In this document: positions 1-9,909 of the stretch, one piece after another | Layout of the letters: each line of letters begins with the position of its first letter | Numbering within the stretch: position 1 is the first letter of the stretch | Assembly: GCF_018221465.1 (NCBI RefSeq) | Contig: NZ_JAAIKR010000003.1 | Location: 204,779 to 268,778, forward strand | Direction of reading: 5' to 3' | Source: Shewanella intestini | Lineage (GTDB): Bacteria > Pseudomonadota > Gammaproteobacteria > Enterobacterales > Shewanellaceae | DNA: 64,000 nucleotides | The notes under the pieces: generated by a model | Told to the model about the DNA's origin: nothing | The model's database searches: none | The model's input: the letters and a program-made list of their open reading frames with translations, nothing else | Position numbers and translations under genes: made by a program

Positions 1-132
1 GTAAATAACTAGACTAAATTGCAGCTAAACTGTTATATCACTGTTTAAGTATGTGGTTACTCATATATCTAAATATTTTTGCGCTATCTGTTTTATCAAA
101 ATTAAAATTATAAAGAAATTGAAGGTCCATTC

Positions 133-1371
133 ATGAATCAAAATAACTCATTGTTAGCAAAAATTGCTAATGGTAGTCTCGTTTTACAAATCATCGGCGG
201 GATAATATTGGGTGTTATTCTTGCAACTATTTCACCTGATTATGCTAAAAACGTCTCTTTTCTCGGAGATTTTTTTGTTGGCGCGTTAAAGGCCATTGCC
301 CCAGTACTGGTATTAGTATTGGTCATGTCGTCCATTGCTAACCAAAAAAGTAATAGTCAATCCAATATGCGACCCATTATTGGTCTTTATCTGTTTGGTA
401 CATTGGCTGCAGCACTGACAGCTGTTGCATTTAGCTTCTTGTTCCCAACGCATCTTGTGCTTGCCGCTGGTGTTGAAGGTAGCAACCCACCGCAAGGTAT
501 ACTTGAGGTGATGAATACTCTGCTATTTAAAATTGTAGATAATCCAGTTAATGCTCTAATTGAGAGTAATTATATTGGTATTTTAGCTTGGGGTATTGGT
601 TTAGGGGTGGTACTACGTCACAGTGCCGATTCAACTAAAGCAGTCTTAAATGACTTAAGTGAAGGCGTTTCTAATATTGTACGTTTTGTTATTCGCCTAG
701 CGCCTATTGGTATCTTTGGGTTAGTTGCTACGACATTCGCGACAACAGGCTTTGATGCCTTAGCAGGTTATGCACAGCTATTAGCGGTATTAGTTGGTTC
801 AATGCTATTTATTGCATTTATCGTTAACCCTGCAATTGTGTTTTATAAAATTCGTCGTAACCCATACCCATTAGTTTTGCAGTGTATTCGTGAAAGTGGT
901 GTAACGGCATTCTTTACCCGCTCAAGTGCCGCGAACATTCCAGTAAACATGGCATTATGTGAAAAGTTAAACTTACATAAAGACACCTATTCAGTTTCTA
1001 TCCCGTTAGGTGCAACCATAAATATGGGCGGCGCAGCGATTACGATTACAGTGTTAACGCTTGCTGCTGCTCACACACTTGGTATTGAAGTTGATTTTAG
1101 TACCGCGCTATTATTAAGTGTGGTATCGGCTATATCTGCTTGTGGTGCGTCGGGTGTAGCTGGTGGATCACTACTGCTTATTCCACTCGCGTGTAGCTTG
1201 TTTGGTATTTCAAATGACATTGCGATGCAGGTTGTTGCGGTTGGCTTTATTATCGGGGTGATTCAAGACTCTGCTGAAACGGCGTTAAATAGTTCAACTG
1301 ACGTTGTGTTTACCGCTGCAGCGTGTGAAGCCGCAGAAAAAACGCTTAATGAGTTAACTGCTCATATTTAG
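133..1371 (+). CDS. sstT: Serine/threonine:sodium symporter SstT
   Basis: This 412-residue polytopic inner-membrane protein of the dicarboxylate/amino acid:cation symporter family most likely imports serine and threonine together with Na+. Hydrophobic segments fill the whole length. The family signatures are visible as [14 protein letters not shown] near residue 257 and [11 protein letters not shown] near residue 294, where substrate and sodium bind in relatives. Length matches E. coli SstT (about 414). The ATG follows a GAAGGT ribosome-binding site. It is transcribed alone and ends at a strong hairpin terminator that also serves the converging gene. Family assignment is firm; substrate is inferred from close resemblance to SstT. 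Confidence 0.93.
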   Translation: MNQNNSLLAKIANGSLVLQIIGGIILGVILATISPDYAKNVSFLGDFFVGALKAIAPVLVLVLVMSSIANQKSNSQSNMRPIIGLYLFGTLAAALTAVAFSFLFPTHLVLAAGVEGSNPPQGILEVMNTLLFKIVDNPVNALIESNYIGILAWGIGLGVVLRHSADSTKAVLNDLSEGVSNIVRFVIRLAPIGIFGLVATTFATTGFDALAGYAQLLAVLVGSMLFIAFIVNPAIVFYKIRRNPYPLVLQCIRESGVTAFFTRSSAANIPVNMALCEKLNLHKDTYSVSIPLGATINMGGAAITITVLTLAAAHTLGIEVDFSTALLLSVVSAISACGASGVAGGSLLLIPLACSLFGISNDIAMQVVAVGFIIGVIQDSAETALNSSTDVVFTAAACEAAEKTLNELTAHI

Positions 1372-1387
1372 CGTGACTATCTGCAAT

Positions 1388-1418
1388 AAAAAACGAAGCT
1401 AATTAGCTTCGTTTTTTT
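1388..1418. terminator. Bidirectional terminator between sstT and the rluA-like gene
   Basis: A perfect hairpin with arms ACGAAGCT and AGCTTCGT is flanked by an A-run on the left and a T-run on the right, so it can end transcription from both converging genes. Confidence 0.85.
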
Positions 1419-1459
1419 GTGGCTGTTTGTCACCGACAAAACAGTAATTAAAGCCCGTT

Positions 1460-2116
1460 TTATGAAAAAGGGTGCTTACTATAAAAACGCATTGAAGTCC
1501 CTTTATAAGGGTGGGTAAACGTGAGTGATTGGGCATGCAGTTGTAAACGCGTTCTGGCCTTTGCTAGCTTGCTTTCTGCGTAAAAGTTATCACCTAAAAT
1601 GACATGACCAATGGCTAACATATGTACCCGTAATTGATGAGTTCGGCCTGTTTGAGGCTTAAGTTCTACTAACGAGCTATCAGCGAGTGAAGTTAATACT
1701 TGATAGTCCGTTACCGCAGTTTTGCCTTCACTGCTAACTTGTTGTAATGGCCGTTGATCTGGGTTGGCTGCCAAAGCTAAGTCAATTGTACCCTTAGGTT
1801 GAGCAAGTTTCCCTGCGACCTCGGCAATATACACTTTGGTTGTTTGGCGGTTTTGAAATTGGGTTTTAATACTCGACTCGGCTTTTTTATTGCGCCCAAA
1901 TACCATTACGCCTGAAGTATCACAATCAAGGCGGTGGAGCAAAATCGCTTCTGGGTAAATGGTTTGAAGCCGTGTTAACGCACAATCATAGGTATGTGCT
2001 GCAATACCTGGGTTTGACAACAAACCTGACGGTTTATTAATAACGATAATATCGCGGTCAATATAGCGTATATCTAACCAAGGTATAGCCGGTGGCGTGT
2101 ATTCAAAAACTTGCAT
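1460..2116 (-). CDS. rluA: RluA-family 23S rRNA/tRNA pseudouridine synthase
   Basis: This 218-residue protein isomerises uridine to pseudouridine in RNA. The RluA-family active-site motif HRLDCDTSG occupies residues 61-69, with Asp64 as the expected catalytic residue, and the RTHQLRVH motif follows near residue 158. There is no N-terminal S4 domain, and the length equals that of E. coli RluA (219), which modifies 23S U746 and tRNA U32, so RluA is the best guess. A short RluC/D-like paralogue with another target cannot be excluded. It shares a terminator with sstT. The gene upstream on the same strand starts about 95 bp away, so co-transcription is possible. Confidence 0.8.
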   Translation of the reverse strand: MQVFEYTPPAIPWLDIRYIDRDIIVINKPSGLLSNPGIAAHTYDCALTRLQTIYPEAILLHRLDCDTSGVMVFGRNKKAESSIKTQFQNRQTTKVYIAEVAGKLAQPKGTIDLALAANPDQRPLQQVSSEGKTAVTDYQVLTSLADSSLVELKPQTGRTHQLRVHMLAIGHVILGDNFYAESKLAKARTRLQLHAQSLTFTHPYKGTSMRFYSKHPFS

Positions 2117-2210
2117 GATTAAGCTCTACAGATAAAAAGATCACGTTGCTTTAGAAACAACTTACAGATTAAGGATATCAAACAATGTTATTTAAAGTCA
2201 TTGTGTGTAA

Positions 2211-2747
2211 TTAAGCCAAAAGGTCTGTTAACCACAAGCGCAGTTTTAATCCCCAATAAGAGGTAGCACCAGAGGTAACAAACGCTATTTGATTGTGCTT
2301 GTCGACAATATAAATGGCGGGGAGACCAAATGCGCCCCATTGCTGAGAATAGCTTTGCTGCTCAGATTGATTAATGACGGGGAATTGATAGTCATGATCG
2401 GTTAAATAGTCGGTGACCTGGGTATTTGAGCCAGAAGCTACCGCAACAGTGATAACAGGCGTACCATCTAGAAAAATACGATTGACACTTGGCGATGTAA
2501 TACTGCAAATAGAGCACCAAGAACCCCAAAAGTACACCAAAGTGGCCTGTGGTGGAGAATGATTAAATTCACTTATTGGTTGGAGGTTGATATCAACAGC
2601 CAAGATGTTAGGTGCGATGCCTTTTGCCATATCTCGCTGCATATAAGTCGCAACAGCAAACAACACTGCAATTAAAATGAATAAGTCACGACACTGCTTA
2701 AACCAAAACGAAGGTTGCTTAACTCGCATCTTTAGCCGGTTAAGCAT
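2211..2747 (-). CDS. Membrane-anchored thioredoxin-like protein (ScsD/TlpA type)
   Basis: The 178-residue protein begins with a short cytoplasmic stretch and one membrane segment (about residues 21-37), followed by a periplasmic thioredoxin fold. The redox motif WCSIC gives Cys78 and Cys81, and the cis-proline loop GLPAIYIVD lies near residues 142-150. This layout is typical of the TlpA/ScsD group (protein disulfide family), which transfers electrons to periplasmic disulfides. Its partner is not encoded nearby. The start codon overlaps the end of the upstream acpH gene by 8 bp, so the two are translationally coupled. Whether it reduces or oxidises its targets cannot be told from the sequence. 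Confidence 0.8.
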   Translation of the reverse strand: MLNRLKMRVKQPSFWFKQCRDLFILIAVLFAVATYMQRDMAKGIAPNILAVDINLQPISEFNHSPPQATLVYFWGSWCSICSITSPSVNRIFLDGTPVITVAVASGSNTQVTDYLTDHDYQFPVINQSEQQSYSQQWGAFGLPAIYIVDKHNQIAFVTSGATSYWGLKLRLWLTDLLA

Positions 2748-3342
2748 GATTGAGATACTCGTCAGGAGTCCTGCGACTGATAATACGACTAAAGGCCATT
2801 AGTTGTGGGTAGAAGGTTCTAAACGCGATTTCAATTTCAACATACAGCTTATCTATGTCTTCATTTGCATAAGTAAATAATTCTGGTTTAGATAACCGAG
2901 TTGCCACACCATTAACTGCTTTCGCTAACCCTTCACGAGTTTGATAAAGGCTAAGCCAGTCTTGTTGAATCAATTGGGGGGCGATGTCAGCTAATTTAGG
3001 TGGTAATTCTTCAGTGGCATTAATGGCGGCGTAAACTTGCTGGCAAAAAATGGCTAATGGTAGATGATGATATTCTTCCCAATAAAAGGCTAAGTAATGG
3101 TCAAAGGTTAAATCAATTAAAATAGGAGCGACGCGTCTTGAACGTGCGGGGAAGGCTTTGACTAAATCAATAATTATATCGTTACTGTCTGTCATTGAGT
3201 CAATCTGACGATGTAACCATATTCCCTGTTTGAGATGTTGTGGGTAGTGTTCTATTTTACCTTTTGCAAAATCACCAGCAAGATTGGCAATCATGTTGGT
3301 TTGACTATTGTCTGCCAAATGTACGTGAGCAAGGAAGTTCAT
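2740..3342 (-). CDS. acpH: Acyl carrier protein phosphodiesterase AcpH
   Basis: The 200-residue protein matches AcpH, the HD-like hydrolase that removes the 4'-phosphopantetheine group from acyl carrier protein. The characteristic start MNFLAHVHLA, the segment with His and Asp residues around GDFAKG (about residues 24-29), WLHRQIDSMTD (about 43-53) and LTFDHYLA (about 78-85) are all present. Length is close to E. coli AcpH (193). It is the first gene of a two-gene unit with the overlapping thioredoxin-like gene. The upstream region to 3520 holds the divergent start of a small orphan gene. Confidence 0.87.
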   Translation of the reverse strand: MNFLAHVHLADNSQTNMIANLAGDFAKGKIEHYPQHLKQGIWLHRQIDSMTDSNDIIIDLVKAFPARSRRVAPILIDLTFDHYLAFYWEEYHHLPLAIFCQQVYAAINATEELPPKLADIAPQLIQQDWLSLYQTREGLAKAVNGVATRLSKPELFTYANEDIDKLYVEIEIAFRTFYPQLMAFSRIISRRTPDEYLNHA

Positions 3343-3520
3343 AATTTGTACTTTTATTTTGATTAAAATGAAGTATTATGTTTATCAAGTGTTGCGATTT
3401 GGTTAAATGTGCTTGCTAACTTTACTAGACTGCACAATTAGGCGCTTAAATAAGCATAAAAACCATGCGCGAAAAATAGCTTTTAGCATTATAACTTCAT
3501 TTCGGTTTTAAGGATCAAGG

Positions 3521-3700
3521 ATGATAAAAAACTGGTTAAATAAAATTTTAGGGCGCGACTCTCTCCAAAAAAGAACCAAAGTGGAGATAGATTTAAACTA
3601 TGAAACACATATATTTAAAATGGATGATATTCACAAAATCTCTTCGGCTAAGCGTATTGATATTGAAGACATCTTAACAGAAGAAAAGCTGACAAAATAA
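3521..3700 (+). CDS. Small hypothetical protein (59 aa)
   Basis: A 59-residue reading frame starts at an ATG placed eight bases after a good ribosome-binding site (AAGGA). The protein starts MIKNWLNKILGRD, is rich in Lys, Asp, Glu and Ile, and has no signal peptide or membrane segment. The N-terminal dozen residues could form an amphipathic helix; the rest looks soluble and charged. I do not recognise the family. It sits alone between divergent acpH and the downstream queA, 73 bp before queA, so it may share the queA transcript. Support is the ribosome-binding site, the coding-like composition and the fit to the gap. Confidence 0.6.
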   Translation: MIKNWLNKILGRDSLQKRTKVEIDLNYETHIFKMDDIHKISSAKRIDIEDILTEEKLTK

Positions 3701-3773
3701 TCAGCTATACCTTGATATTATTCGGCTGCAGTCATAGACTAGCGGCCGTTTTTGTTTCTAGGACTTTGTCATT

Positions 3774-4814
3774 ATGCGCGTAGCAGACTTCTCATTTGAA
3801 TTACCTGACGAGCTTATCGCCCGTTATCCCACCGCTGAGCGTAATGCATCAAGATTGCTTAGCCTAAAAGGCCCAACAGGTGAGCTTGCTGACAAGCAAT
3901 TCACTGACATTCTTGAAATGATAAATCCGGGTGATTTAATTGTGTTTAACAATACGCGGGTGATACCTGCTCGTTTGTTTGGGCAAAAGTCGACTGGTGG
4001 AAAATTAGAAATATTAGTTGAGCGCATGCTAGATGACAAACGTGTGCTTGCCCATGTTCGCAGCTCAAAATCACCGAAAGTGGATGCCATGATCCATTTA
4101 GACAATGGCTATCAAATGAGAATGCTAGCAAGGCATGATGCATTATTTGAATTAGGCCTTGAAAGTGACTCAACAATCTTAGCAGTACTCGAAGACATTG
4201 GTCATATGCCTTTGCCACCTTATATTGACCGTCCAGATGAAGACGCCGATAAAGAGCGCTACCAAACCGTTTATAACGACAAACCAGGTGCTGTTGCTGC
4301 GCCCACAGCAGGGTTGCATTTTGACGATGCAATGCTGGCGGCATTGAAAAACAAAGGTGTAGACACTGCATTTGTGACCTTACATGTAGGGGCGGGTACT
4401 TTCCAACCAGTAAAAGTAGATAACGTACTTGAACACAAAATGCATTCTGAATGGGCCAACGTTGATGCTGAAGTCGTTGAAAAAATTGCGGCAACGAAAG
4501 CCCGTGGCAACCGAGTGATTGCGGTAGGAACAACGTCGGTTCGTTCGCTTGAAAGTGCAGCCAAAGCCAGTGGAGAAAACCCACTATCCTCATTTAGTGG
4601 CGACACCGATATTTTTATTTACCCTGGATATGAGTTTAAAGTTGTCGACGCCATGGTGACTAACTTCCATTTGCCTGAGTCAACATTAATCATGTTATTA
4701 AGCGCATTTGCCGGATACGATCACGTGATGAACGCGTATCAACATGCGATAGCGCAAAAATATCGCTTTTTTAGCTATGGTGATGCGATGTTTGTGACAA
4801 AAAAAGCCGACTAA
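3774..4814 (+). CDS. queA: tRNA preQ1(34) S-adenosylmethionine ribosyltransferase-isomerase QueA
   Basis: QueA (346 residues) transfers and isomerises the ribosyl part of S-adenosylmethionine onto preQ1 at tRNA position 34, giving epoxyqueuosine. Family blocks are evident: the N-terminal [29 protein letters not shown] (about residues 58-71), [12 protein letters not shown] (about 173-184), [10 protein letters not shown] (about 204-213) and [19 protein letters not shown] near the C terminus. Length matches the family (about 350). It precedes tgt, the enzyme of the previous step in the pathway, as in E. coli, but here a terminator and about 156 bp separate them. Confidence 0.96.
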   Translation: MRVADFSFELPDELIARYPTAERNASRLLSLKGPTGELADKQFTDILEMINPGDLIVFNNTRVIPARLFGQKSTGGKLEILVERMLDDKRVLAHVRSSKSPKVDAMIHLDNGYQMRMLARHDALFELGLESDSTILAVLEDIGHMPLPPYIDRPDEDADKERYQTVYNDKPGAVAAPTAGLHFDDAMLAALKNKGVDTAFVTLHVGAGTFQPVKVDNVLEHKMHSEWANVDAEVVEKIAATKARGNRVIAVGTTSVRSLESAAKASGENPLSSFSGDTDIFIYPGYEFKVVDAMVTNFHLPESTLIMLLSAFAGYDHVMNAYQHAIAQKYRFFSYGDAMFVTKKAD

Positions 4815-4839
4815 CTTAAGTTTTTGCTTTACTATATCC

Positions 4840-4863
4840 GCCCACTAGTGAGTGGGCTTTTTT
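4840..4863 (+). terminator. Terminator after queA
   Basis: The hairpin GCCCACT-AGTG-AGTGGGC is followed by six T residues, 26 bp after the queA stop codon. It implies that tgt has its own promoter in the remaining 107 bp before its start. Confidence 0.85.
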
Positions 4864-4967
4864 ACGGCATTTTGTCTGGTTTACGTCACAGTCACTTGAA
4901 GATACAAAATTTGCCCCTATCTCTATAACACACTCAATGCTGTCAGACTGTTTATCTGGCAAGGTGA

Positions 4968-6095
<1,128 letters not shown>

Positions 6096-6127
6096 TTTTT
6101 TAATCCAATATAATAAAAGAGAGAACT

Positions 6128-6463
6128 ATGTTTATTTCAAACGCATATGCAAACTCAGCTAGCCCTGCAGCGGCAGGTGGTGAAACCATGCAACTTATCT
6201 TCATGCTAGTTGTGTTTGGTTTAATTTTTTACTTCATGATTTTCCGTCCACAATCAAAGCGTGTGAAAGAGCATAAAAACCTAATGGAATCGATTTCAAA
6301 AGGTGATGAAGTGCTAACCAATGGTGGCATCTTAGGCAAAGTGACTAAAATCAGTGCCGAAAATGACTATGTGTTATTAGCGATTAATGATAACAATCAA
6401 ATTACTATTAAGAAGGACTATATTTCGGCCGTTTTACCTAAAGGTTCAATTCAGTCGTTGTAA
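6128..6463 (+). CDS. yajC: Preprotein translocase subunit YajC
   Basis: This 111-residue protein has one membrane helix (about residues 20-39, ending [11 protein letters not shown]) and a cytoplasmic tail with the conserved [14 protein letters not shown] block. YajC joins SecD and SecF in the accessory complex of the SecYEG translocon. It has a strong ribosome-binding site (AAGAGAG) and lies 32 bp after tgt and 17 bp before secD, consistent with one operon. Confidence 0.95.
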   Translation: MFISNAYANSASPAAAGGETMQLIFMLVVFGLIFYFMIFRPQSKRVKEHKNLMESISKGDEVLTNGGILGKVTKISAENDYVLLAINDNNQITIKKDYISAVLPKGSIQSL

Positions 6464-6480
6464 GCCGAGAGGGCTCAGTA

Positions 6481-8331
6481 GTGTTAAATAAATATCCAAT
6501 GTGGAAAAACATCATGGTGATGTTAATCATCGCCGTTGGTGGCTTTTACGCAATCCCGAACCTGTTTGGTGAAGATCACGCCGTTCAAATTGTTGGAACG
6601 CGTGGCTTCGAAGTCAATGCATCTACGCAATCAACAGTGACGGATCTATTAGCGAGTAAAAACATTGCGGTAAAACGCTCTGAGCTCGAAAATGGTCAGT
6701 TGTTGGTACGAGTGAAAGATGCTGAGCAGCAATTACTTGCTCGTGAGGTTATCTCTGAGAAGTTAGGTGACAAGTACACCGTGGCTCTTAACCTTGCACC
6801 CGCAACCCCACAATGGCTTGAAGCCGTTGGTGGTTCGCCAATGAAACTAGGTCTTGATTTGCGCGGTGGTGTTCACTTCTTAATGGAAGTGGATATGGGC
6901 GAAGCAATTCGTAAAATGGAAGTGGCTAAAATTGCCGATTTCCGTGGCCAATTACGTGAAGAAAAAATTCGTTATGCTGGTGTGCGTAAAACCGTACGCG
7001 GCATTGAAATTAAGTTCCGTGATGCACAAGTCCTTGACCAAGCCGAACGTTTCTTGAAAACGCGCGGTCAAGACATGGTTTACTCAGACATCAGCAGTAA
7101 TGGCAACTTTGTCTTGTTAGCCAACATGAGTGATACCTATCTAAAACAAATTAAAGAAGATGCACTACAACAAAATATGACTACGATCCGTAATCGTGTC
7201 AATGAGTTGGGTGTTGCAGAACCTATTGTACAGCGCCAAGGTGCTGAGCGAATTGTCGTTCAGCTTCCTGGTGTACAAGATACTGCACGTGCGAAGAAAA
7301 TTTTGGGTGCAACAGCCTCAATTGAATTTCGTATGTTAGATGATAAGGCCGATGCAGCAGCTGCTAATTCAGGTCGTATCTCGCCAAGTTCAGAAGTGTT
7401 TGACCGCCGTGGTGGTGGTAAAGCTGTATTGAAAAAAGAAGTTATGCTAACGGGTGATCACATTACTGGCGCACAACCTTCATTTGACCAATACAGTCGC
7501 CCGCAAGTGTCAATTAACCTCGATGCTAAAGGTGGGTCTATCTTCTCGAATGTCACTAAAAACAATGTTGGCAAACCAATGGCCACATTATTTATTGAAT
7601 ACAAAGACAGTGGCGACCGTAACGAAGATGGCAGCGTGAAAATGACCAAGATAGAAGAGGTTATTTCAGTTGCCACCATTCAACAACGTCTAGGACGTAA
7701 CTTCGTTATCAATGGTTTAGATCATAAAGAAGCGCAAAGCTTAGCGCTATTGCTTCGTGCAGGTGCGTTAATTGCGCCAGTGACCATCGTTGAAGAGCGT
7801 ACCATTGGCCCAAGCTTAGGTGCTGAGAACGTTCAAAGCGGTGTTCAAGCAATGATTTGGGGCATGGCGGTTGTATTACTGTTTATGTTGATTTACTACC
7901 GTGCATTTGGTTTTATTGCCAACCTTGCATTGATGGCTAACCTGATTATGGTTGTTGGTGTGATGTCAATGATCCCGGGTGCCGTACTGACCTTACCGGG
8001 CATTGCTGGGATGGTATTGACTGTCGGTATGGCCGTTGATGGTAACGTGCTTATTTTTGAACGAATACGTGAAGAGCTCCTGGCTGGTCGCAGTGTGCAA
8101 CAAGCCATTCATGAAGGTTATGGTAATGCGTTTTCAACCATCGCCGATGCTAACATCACTACATTCCTAACAGCATTAATTTTATTTGCCGTAGGGACAG
8201 GGGCTGTGAAAGGCTTCGCGGTGACCCTGATGATTGGTATTGCAACGTCAATGTTTACATCAATTGTTGGCACACGTTCTATTGTTAACGCGTTATGGGG
8301 CGGCAAACGTCTCAAAACCTTGTCAATTTAG
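6481..8331 (+). CDS. secD: Protein translocase subunit SecD
   Basis: SecD (616 residues, E. coli 615) uses the proton gradient to complete protein export through SecYEG. There is one N-terminal membrane helix, then a large periplasmic region containing [16 protein letters not shown] (about residues 123-138), and five C-terminal membrane helices with the block [18 protein letters not shown]. It starts at GTG 6481, preceded by GAGAGGG. The product runs from [10 protein letters not shown], as expected for the family. It is followed 13 bp later by secF. Confidence 0.96.
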   Translation: MLNKYPMWKNIMVMLIIAVGGFYAIPNLFGEDHAVQIVGTRGFEVNASTQSTVTDLLASKNIAVKRSELENGQLLVRVKDAEQQLLAREVISEKLGDKYTVALNLAPATPQWLEAVGGSPMKLGLDLRGGVHFLMEVDMGEAIRKMEVAKIADFRGQLREEKIRYAGVRKTVRGIEIKFRDAQVLDQAERFLKTRGQDMVYSDISSNGNFVLLANMSDTYLKQIKEDALQQNMTTIRNRVNELGVAEPIVQRQGAERIVVQLPGVQDTARAKKILGATASIEFRMLDDKADAAAANSGRISPSSEVFDRRGGGKAVLKKEVMLTGDHITGAQPSFDQYSRPQVSINLDAKGGSIFSNVTKNNVGKPMATLFIEYKDSGDRNEDGSVKMTKIEEVISVATIQQRLGRNFVINGLDHKEAQSLALLLRAGALIAPVTIVEERTIGPSLGAENVQSGVQAMIWGMAVVLLFMLIYYRAFGFIANLALMANLIMVVGVMSMIPGAVLTLPGIAGMVLTVGMAVDGNVLIFERIREELLAGRSVQQAIHEGYGNAFSTIADANITTFLTALILFAVGTGAVKGFAVTLMIGIATSMFTSIVGTRSIVNALWGGKRLKTLSI

Positions 8332-8344
8332 GAAGAGATTGAAT

Positions 8345-9292
8345 ATGTTACAGTTATTTTCAGTAAAAAACACAATCAACTTCCTGCGTCATGCGGCACC
8401 AATTAGCTTGATGTCGATGATATTAGTCATTGCTTCTTTAGGCTCTTTAGCAACAAAAGGTATTAACTGGGGGCTTGATTTCACCGGTGGTACTGTTGTT
8501 GAGCTTGAGTTTTCAACGCCTGTTGATCTCAATGCATTTCGCGGTGAAATGATAACTGATGAAACCGAAGGGGCACTGGTTCAGAACTTTGGTTCGAGCC
8601 GTTCTGTTTTGGTTAGACTCCCAGTGAGAGAAGACATTAAAAGTGACATTCAAACTGCATCAGTGATGGTAGCAGCAACGACACTTGATAAAAATGTCAT
8701 CCAAAAACGGGTTGAATTCGTTGGCCCGCAAGTAGGTAAAGAACTTGCCGAACAAGGTGGATTAGCCGTACTGGTTGCACTGATTTGTATTTTGATTTAT
8801 GTGTCATTTCGTTTTGAATGGCGTCTTGCAGCAGGTTCTGTTGCGGCGCTTGCCCATGACGTTATCGTGACTCTTGGTGTCTTTTCAATTTTACAATTAG
8901 AGTTTGACCTCACCGTATTGGCAGGTTTGTTAACCGTTGTCGGCTACTCTCTCAACGATACGATTGTGGTATATGACCGTATCCGTGAGAACTTCTTAAA
9001 AATCCGTAAAGGCACACCAGAAGAAGTCGTTAACATTTCAATTACGCAAACTATGAGCCGTACTGTTATCACGACAGGTACGACATTAATTACCGTTATA
9101 GCCTTGTTCCTTAAAGGCGGTACTATGATCCATGGTTTTGCCACGGCATTATTATTAGGTATTTTTGTGGGTACTTACTCGTCAATTTATGTTGCTTCTT
9201 ACTTAGCAATTAAATTGGGCATTAATCGTGAACATATGATGCCAGTAGAGATTGAAAAAGAAGGTGCTGATCAGACGCCAATGACGCATTAA
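8345..9292 (+). CDS. secF: Protein translocase subunit SecF
   Basis: SecF (315 residues) is the partner of SecD in the Sec accessory complex. It has an N-terminal membrane helix, the conserved GLDFTGGTVVEL block, and a C-terminal bundle with SLNDTIVVYDRIREN. The reading frame is open further upstream, overlapping secD, but the ATG at 8345 lies 13 bp after the secD stop, has an AGGAAGAG ribosome-binding site and gives the family length (E. coli 323), so I chose it. The operon ends at a hairpin terminator. Confidence 0.95.
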   Translation: MLQLFSVKNTINFLRHAAPISLMSMILVIASLGSLATKGINWGLDFTGGTVVELEFSTPVDLNAFRGEMITDETEGALVQNFGSSRSVLVRLPVREDIKSDIQTASVMVAATTLDKNVIQKRVEFVGPQVGKELAEQGGLAVLVALICILIYVSFRFEWRLAAGSVAALAHDVIVTLGVFSILQLEFDLTVLAGLLTVVGYSLNDTIVVYDRIRENFLKIRKGTPEEVVNISITQTMSRTVITTGTTLITVIALFLKGGTMIHGFATALLLGIFVGTYSSIYVASYLAIKLGINREHMMPVEIEKEGADQTPMTH

Positions 9293-9323
9293 TATGCTTT
9301 ATTAACTCATCTGAACCAGAATT

Positions 9324-9351
9324 AAAAGCCTGCAATATTGCAGGCTTTTTT
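9324..9351 (+). terminator. Terminator of the tgt-yajC-secD-secF unit
   Basis: Hairpin with arms AAAGCCTGCAA and TTGCAGGCTTT followed by a T-run, 31 bp after the secF stop. Confidence 0.88.
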
Positions 9352-9425
9352 GTCTCTACCATTAACCTGAGACCAATATGCATCGTTAACCGGGATGATA
9401 GGGCTACTACGTAAATATAGTGCTT

Positions 9426-9726
9426 TGACAACTGACAACTGACAAATGACAGCTGATAGATGACAGCTGATAGATGACAGATGACAGATGACAGATGACA
9501 GATTATAGATGATAGATGACAGATGATAGATGATAGATGATAGATGACAGATGACAGGTGATAGGTGATAGGTGATAGGTGATAGGTGACAGGTGACAGG
9601 TGACAGGTGATAGGTGATAGGTGACAGGTGACAGGTGATAGGTGACAGGTGATAGGTGACAGGTGACAGGTGATAGGTGACAGGTGATAGGTGACAGGTG
9701 ATAGGTGACAAATGACCGCTGATAAT
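9426..9726. repeat. Heptanucleotide satellite, 43 units of TGAYAGR type
   Basis: A 301-bp array of 43 consecutive 7-bp units stays in phase from TGACAAC at 9426 to TGATAAT at 9726. The fourth base alternates C/T and the last base is mostly A in the left third (TGAYAGA) and G in the rest (TGAYAGG); both ends are degenerate. Because 7 is not a multiple of 3, each strand reads the same cycle in all frames: the + strand has frequent TGA stops, while the - strand is open and would give a seven-residue repeat. No start signal supports translation. The array lies between the secF terminator and the end of the converging GGDEF-EAL gene. Confidence 0.95.
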
Positions 9727-9909
9727 TAATAGGTTTAAATTACAACCTGATTGCTAATGCAAGTGCTTGTGAGCTTTCATCTATGTCAGGTTACTTTAAT
9801 CTAGCCAATTTAATGCTTATGGGAACAGCTAAAGTTGTTTAGGCGACAACCTATTCACGCGCTGCAGGTATATAACCTGTTTAATGATTTTACTATATAT
9901 TTTTCAGTA

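Noticed and set aside
3946-4593. 215-residue minus-strand frame inside queA
   Set aside because: It lies entirely within a well-conserved gene and shows no recognisable motif.
8234-8344. Upstream extension of secF overlapping secD
   Set aside because: The extra 37 residues are secD sequence in another frame and do not resemble the SecF N terminus.
9322-9711. Minus-strand frame of about 129 residues made of a seven-residue SPVTYHL-like repeat
   Set aside because: It is a by-product of the 7-bp satellite, which is open in all minus-strand frames; there is no ribosome-binding site and it runs through the secF terminator.
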